Part shown: in pieces, positions 62,101 to 64,000 of the stretch | Layout: the number at the start of each line of letters is the position of its first letter | How positions within the stretch are numbered: position 1 is the stretch's first letter | NCBI RefSeq assembly: GCF_002078875.1 | Contig: NC_034411.1 | Coordinates: 4,925,180-4,989,179, forward strand | DNA from: Numida meleagris | Taxonomy: Eukaryota > Chordata > Aves > Galliformes > Numididae | Direction of reading: 5' to 3' | DNA length: 64,000 bases | The notes under the pieces: generated by a model | What the model saw: only the letters and a program-made list of their open reading frames with translations | What the model was told of the DNA's origin: nothing | Database searches by the model: none | Program-made: the position numbers and the translations under genes

Positions 62101-63342
62101 TTCAGTAGTAATTACCTTCTCACAGATATGCCTGTATTCCTAAATGAAGAGAAACCTCCAAGTATTAATGTAGAGCGGAGATGCTCGTCTACCTGAACTA
62201 CTTCAAAGCGTGTTTGTGCAGCTGTATCATCGCTGCATACATATTTTATGGTTCTTCGTGTTTGTCTGTCACAGGGATTATGGAAAAAACAAATGAACAA
62301 ATAACTGTGTGAAAATTAATCTGCTTGTAATTTGAGAACTATTGTTCTTGTTATTTGAACATTTGTTTTGCTTAATAGATTTTTAAAATAACAAACCTGT
62401 AAGATTTGCTTTTTCTTTTGTTCAGTTATTTCCCTGGGACATAAAGTCCAATCTTTCAAAAGCATTTTGCAATTAATTTGGAGCTATCCTCCTGTATTTA
62501 TTTTTATAATGATAGAAGAAAGTATTCAAAAAATTCAATTTTGAGATTCATCTGTGCTGCATTTTCAGGAAGAGTTACGCCTGTTTAAAATGTAGTAATG
62601 ATGCCTTGAGACAGATGCATCAGAATTAGAGGAGAAAACCTTTAGACTTCATTTTTTCTGGTCTGCACTCAGTATGGTCTCTGATATCGCTGGGAGAAAT
62701 GTTAATTTCAAGTCTAGAGCCTGTTATGGGCTGTGGGCCCAATCAGCAGGCTGCATGTGAGATTACTCAAAAACTGATTTCAGCTCTTCTCAAGCTCCAG
62801 ACACTTTCTGCAGTCTTTTAGCTCCCAGGGCACGCAGTGGAACCTCTTCTTAACCCCAGTTCTCTCTATCTCTCTACTTCACAGGCTTTGGGATTTAGAT
62901 TGACGTATCTTCCAACATCAAGGGCTTTTGAATCTCGTGGAGCAGTTTTAGACTTACGGAGTACAGAATTGTAGTACTTTTATTTTCAGGAACAGATCTG
63001 TTCAGAGGTGGTTCATTTGATGATCCCATCTCTGGCTGGAGTTCCTGATCCTCTGCAACTTTCCCAAAGTAAGGTGGTGTGACCGTGTGGCATTTGTAAG
63101 CTCAACAGCATATAGCATACATTCAAGAGGATAGAGATCTGCAAGCAGGAGCAGTTCTTGTTCCCATGCCCATAACCCTCATGCCTTCAGTGCTGAGAGA
63201 CACTTGCTTGAACGAAAACGTTTGTATGTGGGAGTTCTGTGCTTGTAGTTACTCCCTCTTCTGTAATGTTACCTATAAGGTACCAATTAGAATGATGATT
63301 ATGCTGTTTAAATAGCACCTGTTTTTCTATTTTGAATTGGCA
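2035..63342 (-). CDS. Large spliced gene, ~40 exons, product not recognised (3' part)
   Basis: Seen: a long series of minus-strand segments that are open, coding-like and bounded by a 3' splice site (pyrimidine tract plus AG) and a GT 5' splice site. In most neighbouring pairs the split codons join in phase, which chance ORFs would not do repeatedly. The chain ends in an exon with an in-frame TAA at 2035-2037. The total is about 1,350-1,400 codons, and the start lies beyond position 64000. The product is mostly amphipathic-helix-like sequence with scattered Cys and a Lys/Arg-rich C-terminus; no transmembrane run, signal peptide or catalytic motif was seen. Inference: one very large, probably alpha-helical repeat or scaffold protein. 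Phase gaps at 63.3/62.2, 61.2/60.0, 60.0/58.8, 51.6/48.8, 38.4/37.0 and 36.9/33.7 kb suggest a few missed small exons. Not identified from memory. Confidence 0.85.
2188..3483 (-). other. Intron
   Basis: AT-rich intron between the last two coding exons. Apart from the splice sites I see no repeat or RNA gene. The ORFs at 2553-2771 and 2949-3137 have no matching splice sites. Confidence 0.5.
3484..3599 (-). CDS. Coding exon (phase 1 to 0)
   Basis: Thirty-eight codons plus two bases. The acceptor is GGGTTTCAG and the donor CACGAG|GTAAGA is near consensus. Its two leading bases complete a Val codon with the last G of the exon at 8495-8684. The sequence is charged, with [10 protein letters not shown] followed by a basic run ([12 protein letters not shown]) that could be a nuclear localisation or nucleic-acid contact patch; that role is inference only. 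An alternative acceptor six bases further in (GTCAG) keeps the frame. Confidence 0.85.
3600..8494 (-). other. Intron containing a CR1 copy
   Basis: A 4.9-kb intron. It holds a CR1 tail (3843-4255) and a GC-richer patch near 7,720-8,050. The 158-codon ORF at 5395-5871 is Cys-rich and plus-strand, with no splice or promoter support; I regard it as chance. Confidence 0.5.
3843..4255 (+). mobile_element. CR1 retrotransposon 3' fragment
   Basis: A 5'-truncated CR1 non-LTR element. The plus strand still reads the end of ORF2 in broken frame: [17 protein letters not shown] near the start, then [11 protein letters not shown], then [14 protein letters not shown]. It ends in the typical CR1 tail (CTTCCAACCC ... 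TTCTATGACTCTATGA). Stops and frame breaks show it is dead. It lies antisense to the host gene, deep in an intron. Confidence 0.93.
8495..8684 (-). CDS. Coding exon (ends phase 1)
   Basis: About 63 codons. The donor AACAG|GTAATT is good. The residues include [20 protein letters not shown], a clearly coding-like amphipathic stretch. The 5' edge is uncertain: the frame stays open to 8694, and AG sites sit at 8640, 8666, 8684 and 8694. The 8684 and 8666 sites give phase 0, which fits the exon at 9365-9442; a CTAAC branch-point-like motif lies at 8672-8680. The final single base joins in phase to the exon at 3484. Confidence 0.75.
8685..9364 (-). other. Intron
   Basis: A short intron with a small GC-rich patch around 8930-9110 on the plus strand. 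A 48-nt open segment near 9190-9237 ends at CCCAAG|GTGGGT and could be an extra small exon, but its acceptor is poor. Confidence 0.4.
9365..9442 (-). CDS. Coding exon (phase 0 to 0)
   Basis: Twenty-six codons. The donor TCTCAG|GTATGT is strong; the acceptor AAATTTAG has little pyrimidine tract. It is the only open frame and reads [19 protein letters not shown]. The phase-0 start joins the phase-0 end of the exon at 19212-19503 across a 9.8-kb intron. Confidence 0.7.
9443..19211 (-). other. Long intron
   Basis: A 9.8-kb intron. I see an (AAT)n run near 13374-13397, a T run at 10768-10782, small inverted repeats (15465-15481, 18894-18918) and a purine-rich plus-strand stretch at about 14040-14420. 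Neither CR1 nor exon-like segments in phase were found. ORFs at 16095-17158 look like chance. Confidence 0.5.
13374..13397 (+). repeat. (AAT)n microsatellite
   Basis: About seven uninterrupted AAT units, intronic. Confidence 0.8.
19212..19503 (-). CDS. Largest internal coding exon (phase 2 to 0)
   Basis: Ninety-seven codons plus one base. The acceptor is ATTTGATTTCTAG and the donor TTGGAG|GTTTAT is fair. The residues include [20 protein letters not shown] and later [18 protein letters not shown], ending in an aromatic stretch (PWEHISYTF). The leading T completes a Ser codon with the AG that ends the exon at 25815-25957. The acceptor has a very short pyrimidine tract because a mariner copy begins only about 13-18 nt upstream, so the branch point probably lies in transposon sequence. 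Confidence 0.85.
19521..20110 (-). mobile_element. Mariner (Galluhop-like) transposon, 5'-truncated and dead
   Basis: Read on the minus strand this is the C-terminal half of a mariner transposase plus its 3' terminal repeat. Seen: a QHGNARPH motif (19887-19910), where family members have Asp before Asn-Ala, so the second catalytic Asp is now Gly; the third catalytic Asp motif DLVPSD (19797-19814); and the end [12 protein letters not shown] (19627-19653). An in-frame TAG at 19845-19847 and a frameshift just after DLVPSD confirm it is non-functional. The outer end has GGAGGCATTACTTCTGCGG next to a TATATA target-like run. No matching terminal repeat was found on the right, so the 5' part is missing. 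Confidence 0.88.
20811..20835 (+). repeat. T-rich homopolymer run
   Basis: Twenty-five bases, all T except one A. Confidence 0.9.
24994..25011 (+). repeat. G-rich run, possible G-quadruplex
   Basis: GGGGTGGGGTGGGGGTGG in an otherwise AT-rich intron. It has three long G runs and one short one, so a quadruplex would be imperfect. Confidence 0.5.
25815..25957 (-). CDS. Coding exon (phase 0 to 2)
   Basis: Forty-seven codons plus AG. The acceptor GCTCTTTTTCAG is excellent and the donor CTTCTGAG|GTAAGT is consensus. It reads [20 protein letters not shown] at the start and ends in a hydrophobic helix ([10 protein letters not shown]). A longer ORF continues upstream to 25993, but only this acceptor gives the phase-0 start needed to join the small exon at 26087-26120. 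Confidence 0.85.
26087..26120 (-). CDS. Small coding exon (phase 2 to 0)
   Basis: Eleven codons plus one base. The acceptor TTCAATTTGCCTGCAG is strong; the donor is ACATG|GTAAAT. Only one frame is open ([11 protein letters not shown]). Both sides fit: AG from 26658 plus T gives Ser, and the ATG end meets the phase-0 start at 25957. The downstream intron is only 129 nt. Confidence 0.75.
26121..26657 (-). other. Intron
   Basis: A 537-nt intron with no recognisable repeat. Overlapping ORFs at 26159-26456 lack matching splice sites and phase. Confidence 0.5.
26658..26856 (-). CDS. Coding exon (phase 1 to 2)
   Basis: Sixty-five codons plus two bases at each end. The acceptor is CGTCATTTTTTTAG and the donor AATAGCAG|GTATCC. 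It reads [20 protein letters not shown], then a charged and Ser/Arg-rich end ([15 protein letters not shown]). The leading TC joins the final G of the exon at 28685 to make Val. A CR1 copy ends 85 nt upstream of the acceptor. Confidence 0.85.
26857..28684 (-). other. Intron containing a CR1 copy
   Basis: A 1.8-kb intron with a same-strand CR1 fragment at 26941-27522. The remainder shows no exon-like segment. Confidence 0.55.
26941..27522 (-). mobile_element. CR1 retrotransposon 3' fragment, same strand as gene
   Basis: The minus strand reads the C-terminal part of CR1 ORF2: [18 protein letters not shown], then [20 protein letters not shown], then [15 protein letters not shown], then after a frame shift [17 protein letters not shown]. 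It ends with the CR1 3' UTR line (GATCCCTTCCAACCCAAGCC). Frame breaks and a large 5' truncation make it inactive. It gives rise to the 155-codon ORF at 27026-27493. Confidence 0.93.
28685..28727 (-). CDS. Small coding exon (phase 0 to 1)
   Basis: Fourteen codons plus one base, reading [14 protein letters not shown]. The acceptor TTCTTTGTCTGTGCAG is strong and the donor GGACG|GTAACC is good. An upstream acceptor (TTGCTTCCAG, 22 nt before) is also strong and in frame but would start in phase 1. The phase-0 start fits the exon at 28798-28867. Confidence 0.75.
28798..28867 (-). CDS. Coding exon (phase 2 to 0)
   Basis: Twenty-three codons plus one base. The donor GATCAG|GTAAAA is strong; the acceptor is CTTCCTGCGCAG. 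It reads [19 protein letters not shown] and ends WDEDQ. The leading T completes a His codon with the CA ending the exon at 29148-29209. The following intron is only 70 nt. Confidence 0.8.
29148..29209 (-). CDS. Coding exon (phase 0 to 2)
   Basis: Twenty codons plus CA. The acceptor GATTTTCTTTTTCAG is excellent; the donor AATCA|GTAGGA is moderate. The phase-0 frame reads [20 protein letters not shown] and is stopped just past the donor. A second frame stays open longer, but only this frame fits both neighbours. Confidence 0.75.
29210..32147 (-). other. Intron
   Basis: A 2.9-kb AT-rich intron. No transposon was recognised. About 30400-30620 has the look of constrained non-coding DNA (homeodomain-type AATTAATTAAAT and long mixed-composition stretches), which is only an impression. 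Confidence 0.45.
32148..32232 (-). CDS. Coding exon (phase 2 to 0)
   Basis: Twenty-eight codons plus one base. The acceptor GTTATTGTATTTGCAG and the donor GACCAG|GTAACC are both strong. The only open frame reads [18 protein letters not shown] and ends SSADQ. It joins in phase to 29148-29209. Its upstream partner must end with two bases of a codon; the weak candidate at 32660-32709 does. Confidence 0.75.
32233..32659 (-). other. Intron
   Basis: A short intron with a 15-base A run at 32535-32549. Nothing else was recognised. Confidence 0.45.
32660..32709 (-). CDS. Tentative bridging exon (phase 0 to 2)
   Basis: Sixteen codons plus GA, reading [16 protein letters not shown]. Both splice sites are weak (acceptor TGCTAAAAAG, donor AAGAGA|GTTCCC), but its phases are exactly those needed between 32775-32888 (ends phase 0) and 32148-32232 (starts phase 2), and the sequence looks coding. 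Confidence 0.35.
32775..32888 (-). CDS. Coding exon (phase 0 to 0)
   Basis: Thirty-eight codons. The acceptor GTATTTTTCCAG is strong; the donor is AAACAG|GTTAGG. It reads [20 protein letters not shown] and then an aromatic run ([11 protein letters not shown]). A second frame is open part way but less convincing. Confidence 0.75.
32889..33675 (-). other. Intron
   Basis: A 787-nt intron with a T run at 33129-33143. No repeat family was recognised. Confidence 0.45.
33676..33767 (-). CDS. Coding exon (phase 1 to 0)
   Basis: Thirty codons plus two bases. The acceptor is GGTGATTTTCCAAACAG; the donor CACAC|GTATAT is weak. It reads [20 protein letters not shown] and ends LHLHKSH. Phase 0 meets the exon at 32775-32888. 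It needs an upstream exon ending with one base. Confidence 0.65.
34019..34037 (-). CDS. Tentative micro-exon (phase 0 to 1)
   Basis: Nineteen nt reading TQISQL plus one base. The donor CTCT|GTAAGA is good and the acceptor GATATCAG is poor. It is listed because it has the phases required between 36905-37095 and 33676-33767. Confidence 0.25.
36735..36778 (+). repeat. Compound microsatellite (AC)n(AT)n(AG)n
   Basis: AC repeats pass into AT repeats, then TATATATAT and AGAGAGAG. Intronic and likely length-polymorphic. Confidence 0.9.
36905..37095 (-). CDS. Coding exon (phase 1 to 0)
   Basis: Sixty-three codons plus two bases. The donor ATCAAG|GTGATA is strong. It reads [20 protein letters not shown], then [20 protein letters not shown], two hydrophobic amphipathic helices. 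The 5' edge is uncertain: a superb pyrimidine tract (CTTTCCTTTGCTTTACCC) ends at TTGTCAG about 21 nt further upstream, but the bases between carry stops in all frames, so a later AG (TGAG or GACAG) must be used. Confidence 0.75.
37096..38425 (-). other. Intron, perhaps hiding a small exon
   Basis: A 1.3-kb AT-rich intron. Flanking exons end in phase 0 and start in phase 1, so either a small exon is missed or one flanking splice site is misassigned. Confidence 0.4.
38426..38498 (-). CDS. Coding exon (phase 2 to 0)
   Basis: Twenty-four codons plus one base. The acceptor is CCAATGCTTTTGACAG; the donor GGCAA|GTTGTA is weak. It reads [20 protein letters not shown] and ends DRRQ. The leading A completes a Lys codon with the AA of the micro-exon at 38772-38794. 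The overlapping plus-strand ORF (38256-38648) has no splice support. Confidence 0.65.
38772..38794 (-). CDS. 23-nt micro-exon (phase 0 to 2)
   Basis: The acceptor CTTCCAGTCCTCCCAACAG and the donor CATAAA|GTGAGC are both strong for so short an exon. It reads HLERECI plus two bases. It supplies exactly the phase change needed between 42466-42588 (ends phase 0) and 38426-38498 (starts phase 2). Confidence 0.65.
38795..42465 (-). other. Intron
   Basis: A 3.7-kb AT-rich intron. Flanking phases agree without extra exons. A 22-nt segment at 42024-42045 has strong splice sites but does not fit the phase. A plus-strand exon-like motif lies at 41643-41687. A-rich runs lie at 42409-42447. Confidence 0.45.
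42466..42588 (-). CDS. Coding exon (phase 0 to 0)
   Basis: Forty-one codons. The acceptor region is CGTTTTGCCTGGGAACAG and the donor AAAAAG|GTGAAA is strong. It reads [20 protein letters not shown] and ends NIKEILKKK. The 171-codon ORF that continues to 42097 is only low-complexity Phe/Ser intron sequence past this donor. Confidence 0.75.
42843..42917 (-). CDS. Coding exon (phase 0 to 0)
   Basis: Twenty-five codons. The acceptor CCCACCGATTTTGCAG and the donor CTTCAA|GTAAGC are near consensus. It reads [20 protein letters not shown] and ends IKYLQ. Phase 0 on both sides matches its neighbours. Confidence 0.85.
42918..44078 (-). other. Intron
   Basis: A 1.2-kb intron with a long pyrimidine-rich plus-strand stretch (43300-43370). 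The ORFs at 43177-43359 and 43332-43553 are the low-complexity Lys-rich readings of that stretch. Confidence 0.5.
43300..43370 (+). repeat. Pyrimidine-rich low-complexity tract
   Basis: Runs of T with scattered C and G; on the minus strand it reads as poly-Lys-like sequence. Confidence 0.7.
44079..44213 (-). CDS. Coding exon (phase 0 to 0)
   Basis: Forty-five codons, reading [20 protein letters not shown] and ending PELLAQTLR, a Leu/Gln/Arg-rich amphipathic helix. The donor CTTAGG|GTTTAC is weak. The acceptor drawn (TGCCTATAAACAG) gives phase 0, but the frame stays open and coding-like (SAVTAAYKQ) to about 44300, so an acceptor at 44266 or 44282 is possible. Confidence 0.7.
44214..44959 (-). 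other. Intron containing a CR1 tail
   Basis: A 0.75-kb intron, over a third of which is the CR1 tail at 44396-44666. Confidence 0.55.
44396..44666 (+). mobile_element. CR1 retrotransposon 3' tail
   Basis: A plus-strand CR1 end: GTGACAGGACGAGGGG, then the ORF2 end region in broken frame, then GGTTGGACTAGGTGATCTTG, TTTTCCAACC and two octamers ATTCTATGATTCTATG. Antisense to the host gene and non-coding. Confidence 0.93.
44960..45103 (-). CDS. Coding exon (phase 0 to 0)
   Basis: Forty-eight codons. The acceptor is GATGACAATTTGCAG; the donor GTTCAT|GTGAAG is moderate. It reads [20 protein letters not shown], then [17 protein letters not shown], strongly coding-like. The same frame is open for 14 further codons upstream (LALKDDNLQ before the drawn acceptor), so the exon may be longer. 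Confidence 0.75.
45163..45281 (-). CDS. Coding exon (phase 1 to 0), only 59 nt from the next
   Basis: Thirty-nine codons plus two bases. The acceptor is GTTGCCAGGGCGCAG (two AGs; the second gives the needed phase). The donor CCAACT|GTAATG is weak. It reads [20 protein letters not shown]. The next exon lies in another frame only 59 nt away. Either this is a very short intron or the two pieces are one exon with a one-base frame break. Confidence 0.6.
45512..45593 (-). CDS. Coding exon (phase 0 to 1)
   Basis: Twenty-seven codons plus one base. The acceptor TTGTCCCATTCCCTACAG is excellent; the donor ACTAT|GTGAAC is weak. It reads [20 protein letters not shown] and ends THCIRRL. A TGA follows in frame further on, so splicing near here is needed. 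Confidence 0.7.
45594..46067 (-). other. Intron
   Basis: A 474-nt AT-rich intron with no repeat recognised. Confidence 0.45.
46068..46151 (-). CDS. Coding exon (phase 0 to 0)
   Basis: Twenty-eight codons. The acceptor TACTGTCATTTCTACAG is excellent; the donor is CACCAG|GTTTGG. It reads [20 protein letters not shown] and ends RGEGRHHQ, a hydrophilic, probably exposed loop. Confidence 0.75.
46233..46255 (+). repeat. A23 homopolymer
   Basis: Twenty-three A on the plus strand, in the intron between exons 46824 and 46068. No SINE or CR1 body precedes it. Confidence 0.95.
46341..46373 (+). repeat. (TTCC)n microsatellite
   Basis: Imperfect CTTC units close to the A23 tract. Confidence 0.8.
46709..46816 (-). 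mobile_element. CR1 3' tail touching a splice donor
   Basis: The minus strand reads GGCCTGGTCTAGTGGTTGG through CCTTTTCAACCCAAGCC to three ATTCTATG octamers. It is a short, severely 5'-truncated CR1. Its broken 5' edge is about 8 bp downstream of the donor of exon 46824-47003. Confidence 0.92.
46824..47003 (-). CDS. Coding exon (phase 0 to 0)
   Basis: Sixty codons. The acceptor CCAGCTGCCATTCTCAG is excellent; the donor TTTCTG|GTATTT is modest and is followed within 8 nt by a CR1 tail. It reads [20 protein letters not shown], then [16 protein letters not shown], then [11 protein letters not shown]. The 80-codon ORF here is this exon plus CR1 read-through. Confidence 0.85.
47085..47146 (+). 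mobile_element. Degenerate CR1-like 3' tail
   Basis: The segment GGACTTGGACTAGCTGCTG ... GGTCTTTCCAGCCTCGTCGATTCTGTCATTCT lines up loosely with the CR1 end seen at 44600-44666. It points away from the CR1 tail at 46709-46816. Confidence 0.55.
47175..47259 (-). CDS. Coding exon (phase 2 to 0)
   Basis: Twenty-eight codons plus one base. The acceptor ACAACTTCTTTTCAAG and the donor ACTCAA|GTATGT are good. It reads [20 protein letters not shown] and ends PSDGNKTQ. The leading A joins AG from 47632-47678 to form Arg. Confidence 0.8.
47260..47631 (-). other. Intron
   Basis: A 372-nt intron with no repeat. A plus-strand CTGCAG|GTGAGG donor-like site near 47373 is probably coincidental. Confidence 0.4.
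47632..47678 (-). CDS. Small coding exon (phase 0 to 2)
   Basis: Fifteen codons plus AG. The acceptor is AGCATTCATTTAG; the donor CCCAAG|GTAGTA is good. It reads [16 protein letters not shown] second frame is open, but only this one fits both neighbours. Confidence 0.65.
47679..48807 (-). other. Intron
   Basis: A 1.1-kb AT-rich intron. The stretch 47690-47960 has the look of constrained non-coding DNA, an impression only. Confidence 0.4.
48808..48872 (-). CDS. Coding exon (phase 1 to 0)
   Basis: Twenty-one codons plus two bases. The acceptor CTCTGTGTTGTATATAACAG is good; the donor is TTTTCT|GTATGT. The frame that fits downstream reads [20 protein letters not shown]. Another frame ([20 protein letters not shown]) is equally coding-like but does not join to 47632-47678, so the choice rests on phase. 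Confidence 0.6.
48987..49081 (+). repeat. Two A homopolymers 60 bp apart
   Basis: A17 at 48987-49003 and A18 at 49064-49081. Confidence 0.95.
49269..49372 (-). CDS. Tentative exon (phase 2 to 1)
   Basis: Thirty-four codons, Ser/Gln/His-rich ([20 protein letters not shown]). The acceptor GTAGCCTGCAG is fair; the donor CAGAAGG|GTTTCT is weak. Its end fits 48808-48872, but its start does not fit 51582-51735 directly. Confidence 0.3.
51150..51212 (+). mobile_element. Possible ancient L2/MIR-like relic
   Basis: The motif CTTACAGATGAAGGATGAAAA followed by GCACAGAAGGTAAAGGCAA resembles the TTTTACAGATGAGGAAACTGAG...AGAGGTTAAG core shared by L2 and MIR families. Very diverged. Confidence 0.3.
51582..51735 (-). 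CDS. Coding exon (phase 2 to 0) with internal intron-like segment
   Basis: Fifty-one codons plus one base. The acceptor TTAATTCTTGTCTGACTAG is good; the donor is GATAAG|GTTTCT (alternative AACAAT|GTAGTA at 51555, same phase). It reads [20 protein letters not shown], then [19 protein letters not shown]. Inside it lie a strong donor (GAAAG|GTAAGA) and a strong acceptor (GTTGTTCTCCTTAG) 46 nt apart. Confidence 0.75.
52032..52164 (-). CDS. Coding exon (phase 1 to 2)
   Basis: Forty-three codons plus two bases at each end. The acceptor CCTCCTCTTCTGCCCCCAG is among the best in the window. It reads [20 protein letters not shown], then [16 protein letters not shown]. The donor that fits (TTATT|GTGTCA) is weak; a better donor 12 nt further (TTAAAG|GTATAG, exon end at 52020) would include an in-frame TAA. 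Confidence 0.8.
52165..54730 (-). other. Intron
   Basis: A 2.6-kb AT-rich intron without recognised repeats. About 52360-52620 and 52790-52950 look non-random but unassigned. Confidence 0.45.
54731..54809 (-). CDS. Coding exon (phase 0 to 1)
   Basis: Twenty-six codons plus one base, reading [20 protein letters not shown] and ending VSLPGP. The acceptor is GGCACACTATCAG (a CAG 3 nt further in is also possible); the donor is GGCCCAA|GTGGGA. It closes the phase chain between 55154-55251 and 52032-52164. Two other long frames overlap here, so frame choice depends on phase. Confidence 0.6.
54810..55153 (-). other. Intron
   Basis: A 344-nt intron. Overlapping ORFs on both strands have no splice support. 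Confidence 0.4.
55154..55251 (-). CDS. Coding exon (phase 1 to 0)
   Basis: Thirty-two codons plus two bases. The acceptor CTCAAATCCCCTCTTTAG is excellent; the donor is CAGCAT|GTAAAA. It reads [20 protein letters not shown] and ends NLQPNIQH. The leading CA joins G from 56430-56510 to make Ala. Confidence 0.8.
55252..56429 (-). other. Intron
   Basis: A 1.2-kb AT-rich intron, nothing recognised. Confidence 0.45.
56430..56510 (-). CDS. Coding exon (phase 1 to 1)
   Basis: Twenty-six codons with two leading bases and one trailing base. The acceptor AATTTAAATTCTTATTCAG is good; the donor is AAACAG|GTCTCT. It reads [20 protein letters not shown] and ends CLLLKT, a hydrophobic helix. A second donor at 56393 (CAACAG|GTACCA) keeps the frame open for 12 more codons but breaks the phase match to 55251. 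Confidence 0.8.
56511..58010 (-). other. Intron
   Basis: A 1.5-kb AT-rich intron, nothing recognised. Confidence 0.45.
58011..58059 (-). CDS. Small coding exon (phase 0 to 1)
   Basis: Sixteen codons plus one base, reading [16 protein letters not shown]. The acceptor CTTACATGTTTCGTGATAG is strong; the donor is TTTGG|GTGAAG. All three frames are open, but phase 0 to 1 alone fits 58811-58858 upstream and 56430-56510 downstream. Confidence 0.7.
58811..58858 (-). CDS. Small coding exon (phase 0 to 0)
   Basis: Sixteen codons, reading [16 protein letters not shown]. The acceptor CTAGAATTTCTTCAG is good; the donor is TTGACA|GTGTGT. The intron to the next exon is 751 nt, and the ORF inside it (58196-58429) is not needed for phase. 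Confidence 0.65.
58859..60009 (-). other. Intron with an odd coding-like segment
   Basis: Flanking phases (1 then 0) imply a missed exon. An 11-nt candidate lies at 59115-59125 (ends CATGAA|GTAAAA). A separate open, basic segment lies at about 59735-59870. Confidence 0.4.
59735..59869 (-). pseudogene. Coding-like fragment ending in a stop, possible retrocopy
   Basis: The minus strand reads [19 protein letters not shown], then [20 protein letters not shown] and a TGA. The same frame continues upstream past one TGA ([14 protein letters not shown] before it). An AATAAA lies about 50 nt downstream. The composition differs from the surrounding intron. Source gene not recognised; it could equally be a missed terminal exon. 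Confidence 0.3.
60010..60119 (-). CDS. Coding exon (phase 2 to 1)
   Basis: Thirty-six codons plus one base at each end. The acceptor ATGTATTTTTTCAAG is strong; the donor is CTTTCT|GTACCA. The only open frame reads [20 protein letters not shown] and ends FLLHIQITF. It does not join directly to either neighbour in phase, so small exons may be missing on both sides. Confidence 0.65.
60120..61209 (-). other. Intron
   Basis: A 1.1-kb AT-rich intron. Short exon-like segments near 60540-60570 and 60624-60645 have one good splice site each, not enough to call. Confidence 0.4.
61210..61325 (-). CDS. Probable coding exon (starts phase 2)
   Basis: Thirty-eight codons, Ser/Ala/Lys-rich: [20 protein letters not shown], then [14 protein letters not shown]. 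The acceptor GGCCCGATTTTTCAG is good. The donor is uncertain (GCAC|GTGTTT or CACTT|GTGACA). Its leading T completes a Ser codon with the AG of 62116-62265. Confidence 0.5.
61326..62115 (-). other. Intron with a MIR relic
   Basis: This contains a T run (61359-61374) and the MIR-like SINE at 61458-61625. Confidence 0.5.
61458..61625 (+). mobile_element. MIR-like ancient SINE
   Basis: The plus strand follows the MIR core: AGCATGGTGCAGGGGTTAGG, TGTGATCTTGATAAATCATT, TTGCCTCAATTATGAAACT and AGGTAATATTTACTTAACTC. It is diverged, as expected for a pre-avian SINE. Antisense to the gene. Confidence 0.8.
62116..62265 (-). CDS. Coding exon (phase 2 to 2)
   Basis: Forty-nine codons with one leading and two trailing bases. 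The acceptor TCCATAATCCCTGTGACAG is strong and the donor GAGAAG|GTAATT is good. It reads [20 protein letters not shown], then [19 protein letters not shown]. Internal GT sites (GTTCAG|GTAGAC, CTTGGAG|GTTTCT) could shorten it, but the frame stays coding-like to the end. Confidence 0.8.
62266..63272 (-). other. Intron
   Basis: A 1.0-kb intron. The phases on either side (1 then 2) suggest one missed small exon. No repeat recognised. Confidence 0.4.
63273..63342 (-). CDS. Probable most-upstream exon in the window (phase 0 to 1)
   Basis: Twenty-three codons plus one base, reading [20 protein letters not shown]. The acceptor CTGGCTTTTAAAG is fair; the donor TTATAG|GTAACA is good. It continues the coding style of the gene, but its phase does not meet 62116-62265 directly. 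Confidence 0.5.
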
Positions 63343-64000
63343 CTTTAAAAGCCAGTGATCAAGTTATTGCTTTATTAACGTAGATCTGGTGAATATACTA
63401 ACTAATGACTTCAGGATTTGATGTGACGTGAATGTTCTATTAATGCAGAGGAAAAATTAGGCTATCATCCCTGTCAAGCAAGAAACAAAGGAATGATGAA
63501 TGGGGTGAATACTTATCCTAGTTCCGTGTGGCTTAATGCAAGTTTGAGGTACCACCCTGAGAATACCATTTGAAGAATTATTTTTAGAATAAAAAAAGAA
63601 TAAAGTGAGGTGCTATGTGTTAGATCCCCTGAATGAGAATACAACAGGACTCTCCTAGCCACACGGGGTAACAAAGTCTTGGTGTTTCACCTTTAGAATC
63701 TTCCACTGGTGGTTACTGTGGTGCAAGGCCATGAAAGAAAGTTAAAAGCCGTAATTTTCAGTAAACTTGAGCTTTACCTTTTTTTTTTTTTTTTTTGTCA
63801 TTTAAAAGAGGAAAAAACCAACCTACAATAAAATTGCATCTCAAGGGATAGGAAGCAGTTCTGTAACACCTGCAGCATTTATGTTAAGGACTAGTTTAAG
63901 GTCTCTTCTCCTTCAGATTCAGTTTAATAGAATGAACACTGCAACCATTTGTCCTAGAGATATATTCCTCTAAAAGGTTTCTTTATTGACTTTTTTTCAG
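63343..64000 (-). other. Upstream intron, runs off the window
   Basis: AT-rich, with an 18-T run at 63779-63796. No exon recognised. The 5' end of the gene lies further right. Confidence 0.4.
63779..63796 (+). repeat. T18 homopolymer
   Basis: Eighteen consecutive T. Confidence 0.95.

Noticed and set aside
63975..64000. Strong plus-strand acceptor (TTTATTGACTTTTTTTCAG) at the last base
   Set aside because: The gene is on the other strand, and nothing after it is visible; probably coincidence.
1..64000. CRISPR arrays, tRNA, rRNA, snRNA, endogenous retrovirus LTRs
   Set aside because: Looked for characteristic repeats and conserved cores; none seen.

Overview
The window looks like bird nuclear DNA, most likely a galliform such as chicken. 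Several CR1 retrotransposon tails carry the avian CR1 3' end (ATTCTATG octamer repeats, or the conserved line ending in CTTCCAACCC). A decayed mariner resembles the chicken Galluhop family, and there is a relic resembling the ancient SINE MIR. There are no bacterial features: no operons, ribosome binding sites, CRISPR arrays, rRNA or tRNA genes. The sequence is AT-rich, and nearly all long ORFs are chance openings or short exons read past their ends.

The main content is one large spliced gene on the minus strand that covers almost the whole window. I found it by looking on the minus strand for strong 3' splice sites, open frames and 5' splice sites, then checking that exon phases agree across introns. 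About 40 exons were found, of which roughly 36 are well or fairly well supported. They run 5' to 3' from about 63.3 kb down to a last coding exon whose TAA stop is at 2035-2037. Together they encode roughly 1,350-1,400 residues, and the 5' end lies beyond the right edge. Phase agreement is complete over long runs: 58.9 to 51.6 kb, 48.9 to 38.4 kb, 32.2 to 9.4 kb, and 8.7 kb to the stop. I do not recognise the protein. It reads as mainly helical, soluble sequence rich in Leu, Ser and Cys, with a basic C-terminus, and I see no signal peptide, kinase, helicase or protease signature. The symbol is therefore left empty.

Layout by coordinate: 1-2034, 3' UTR or downstream DNA; 2035-9442, the last four coding exons with a CR1 in one intron; 9443-19211, a long intron; 19212-19503, the largest internal exon, with a dead mariner ending inside its splice acceptor region; 25.8-33.8 kb, a dense exon cluster with a CR1 in one intron; 34-42.4 kb, sparser exons and a microsatellite; 42.4-49.4 kb, a second dense cluster with CR1 pieces, one touching a splice donor; 51.5-63.3 kb, the upstream exons; 61.46-61.62 kb, the MIR relic on the plus strand in an intron.

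The points most worth checking are the identity of the gene, the mariner and CR1 copies lodged at splice sites, a 59-nt intron between two exons in different frames, a 46-nt retained-intron-like segment inside one exon, and a weak donor followed by a stronger one that would add a stop codon.
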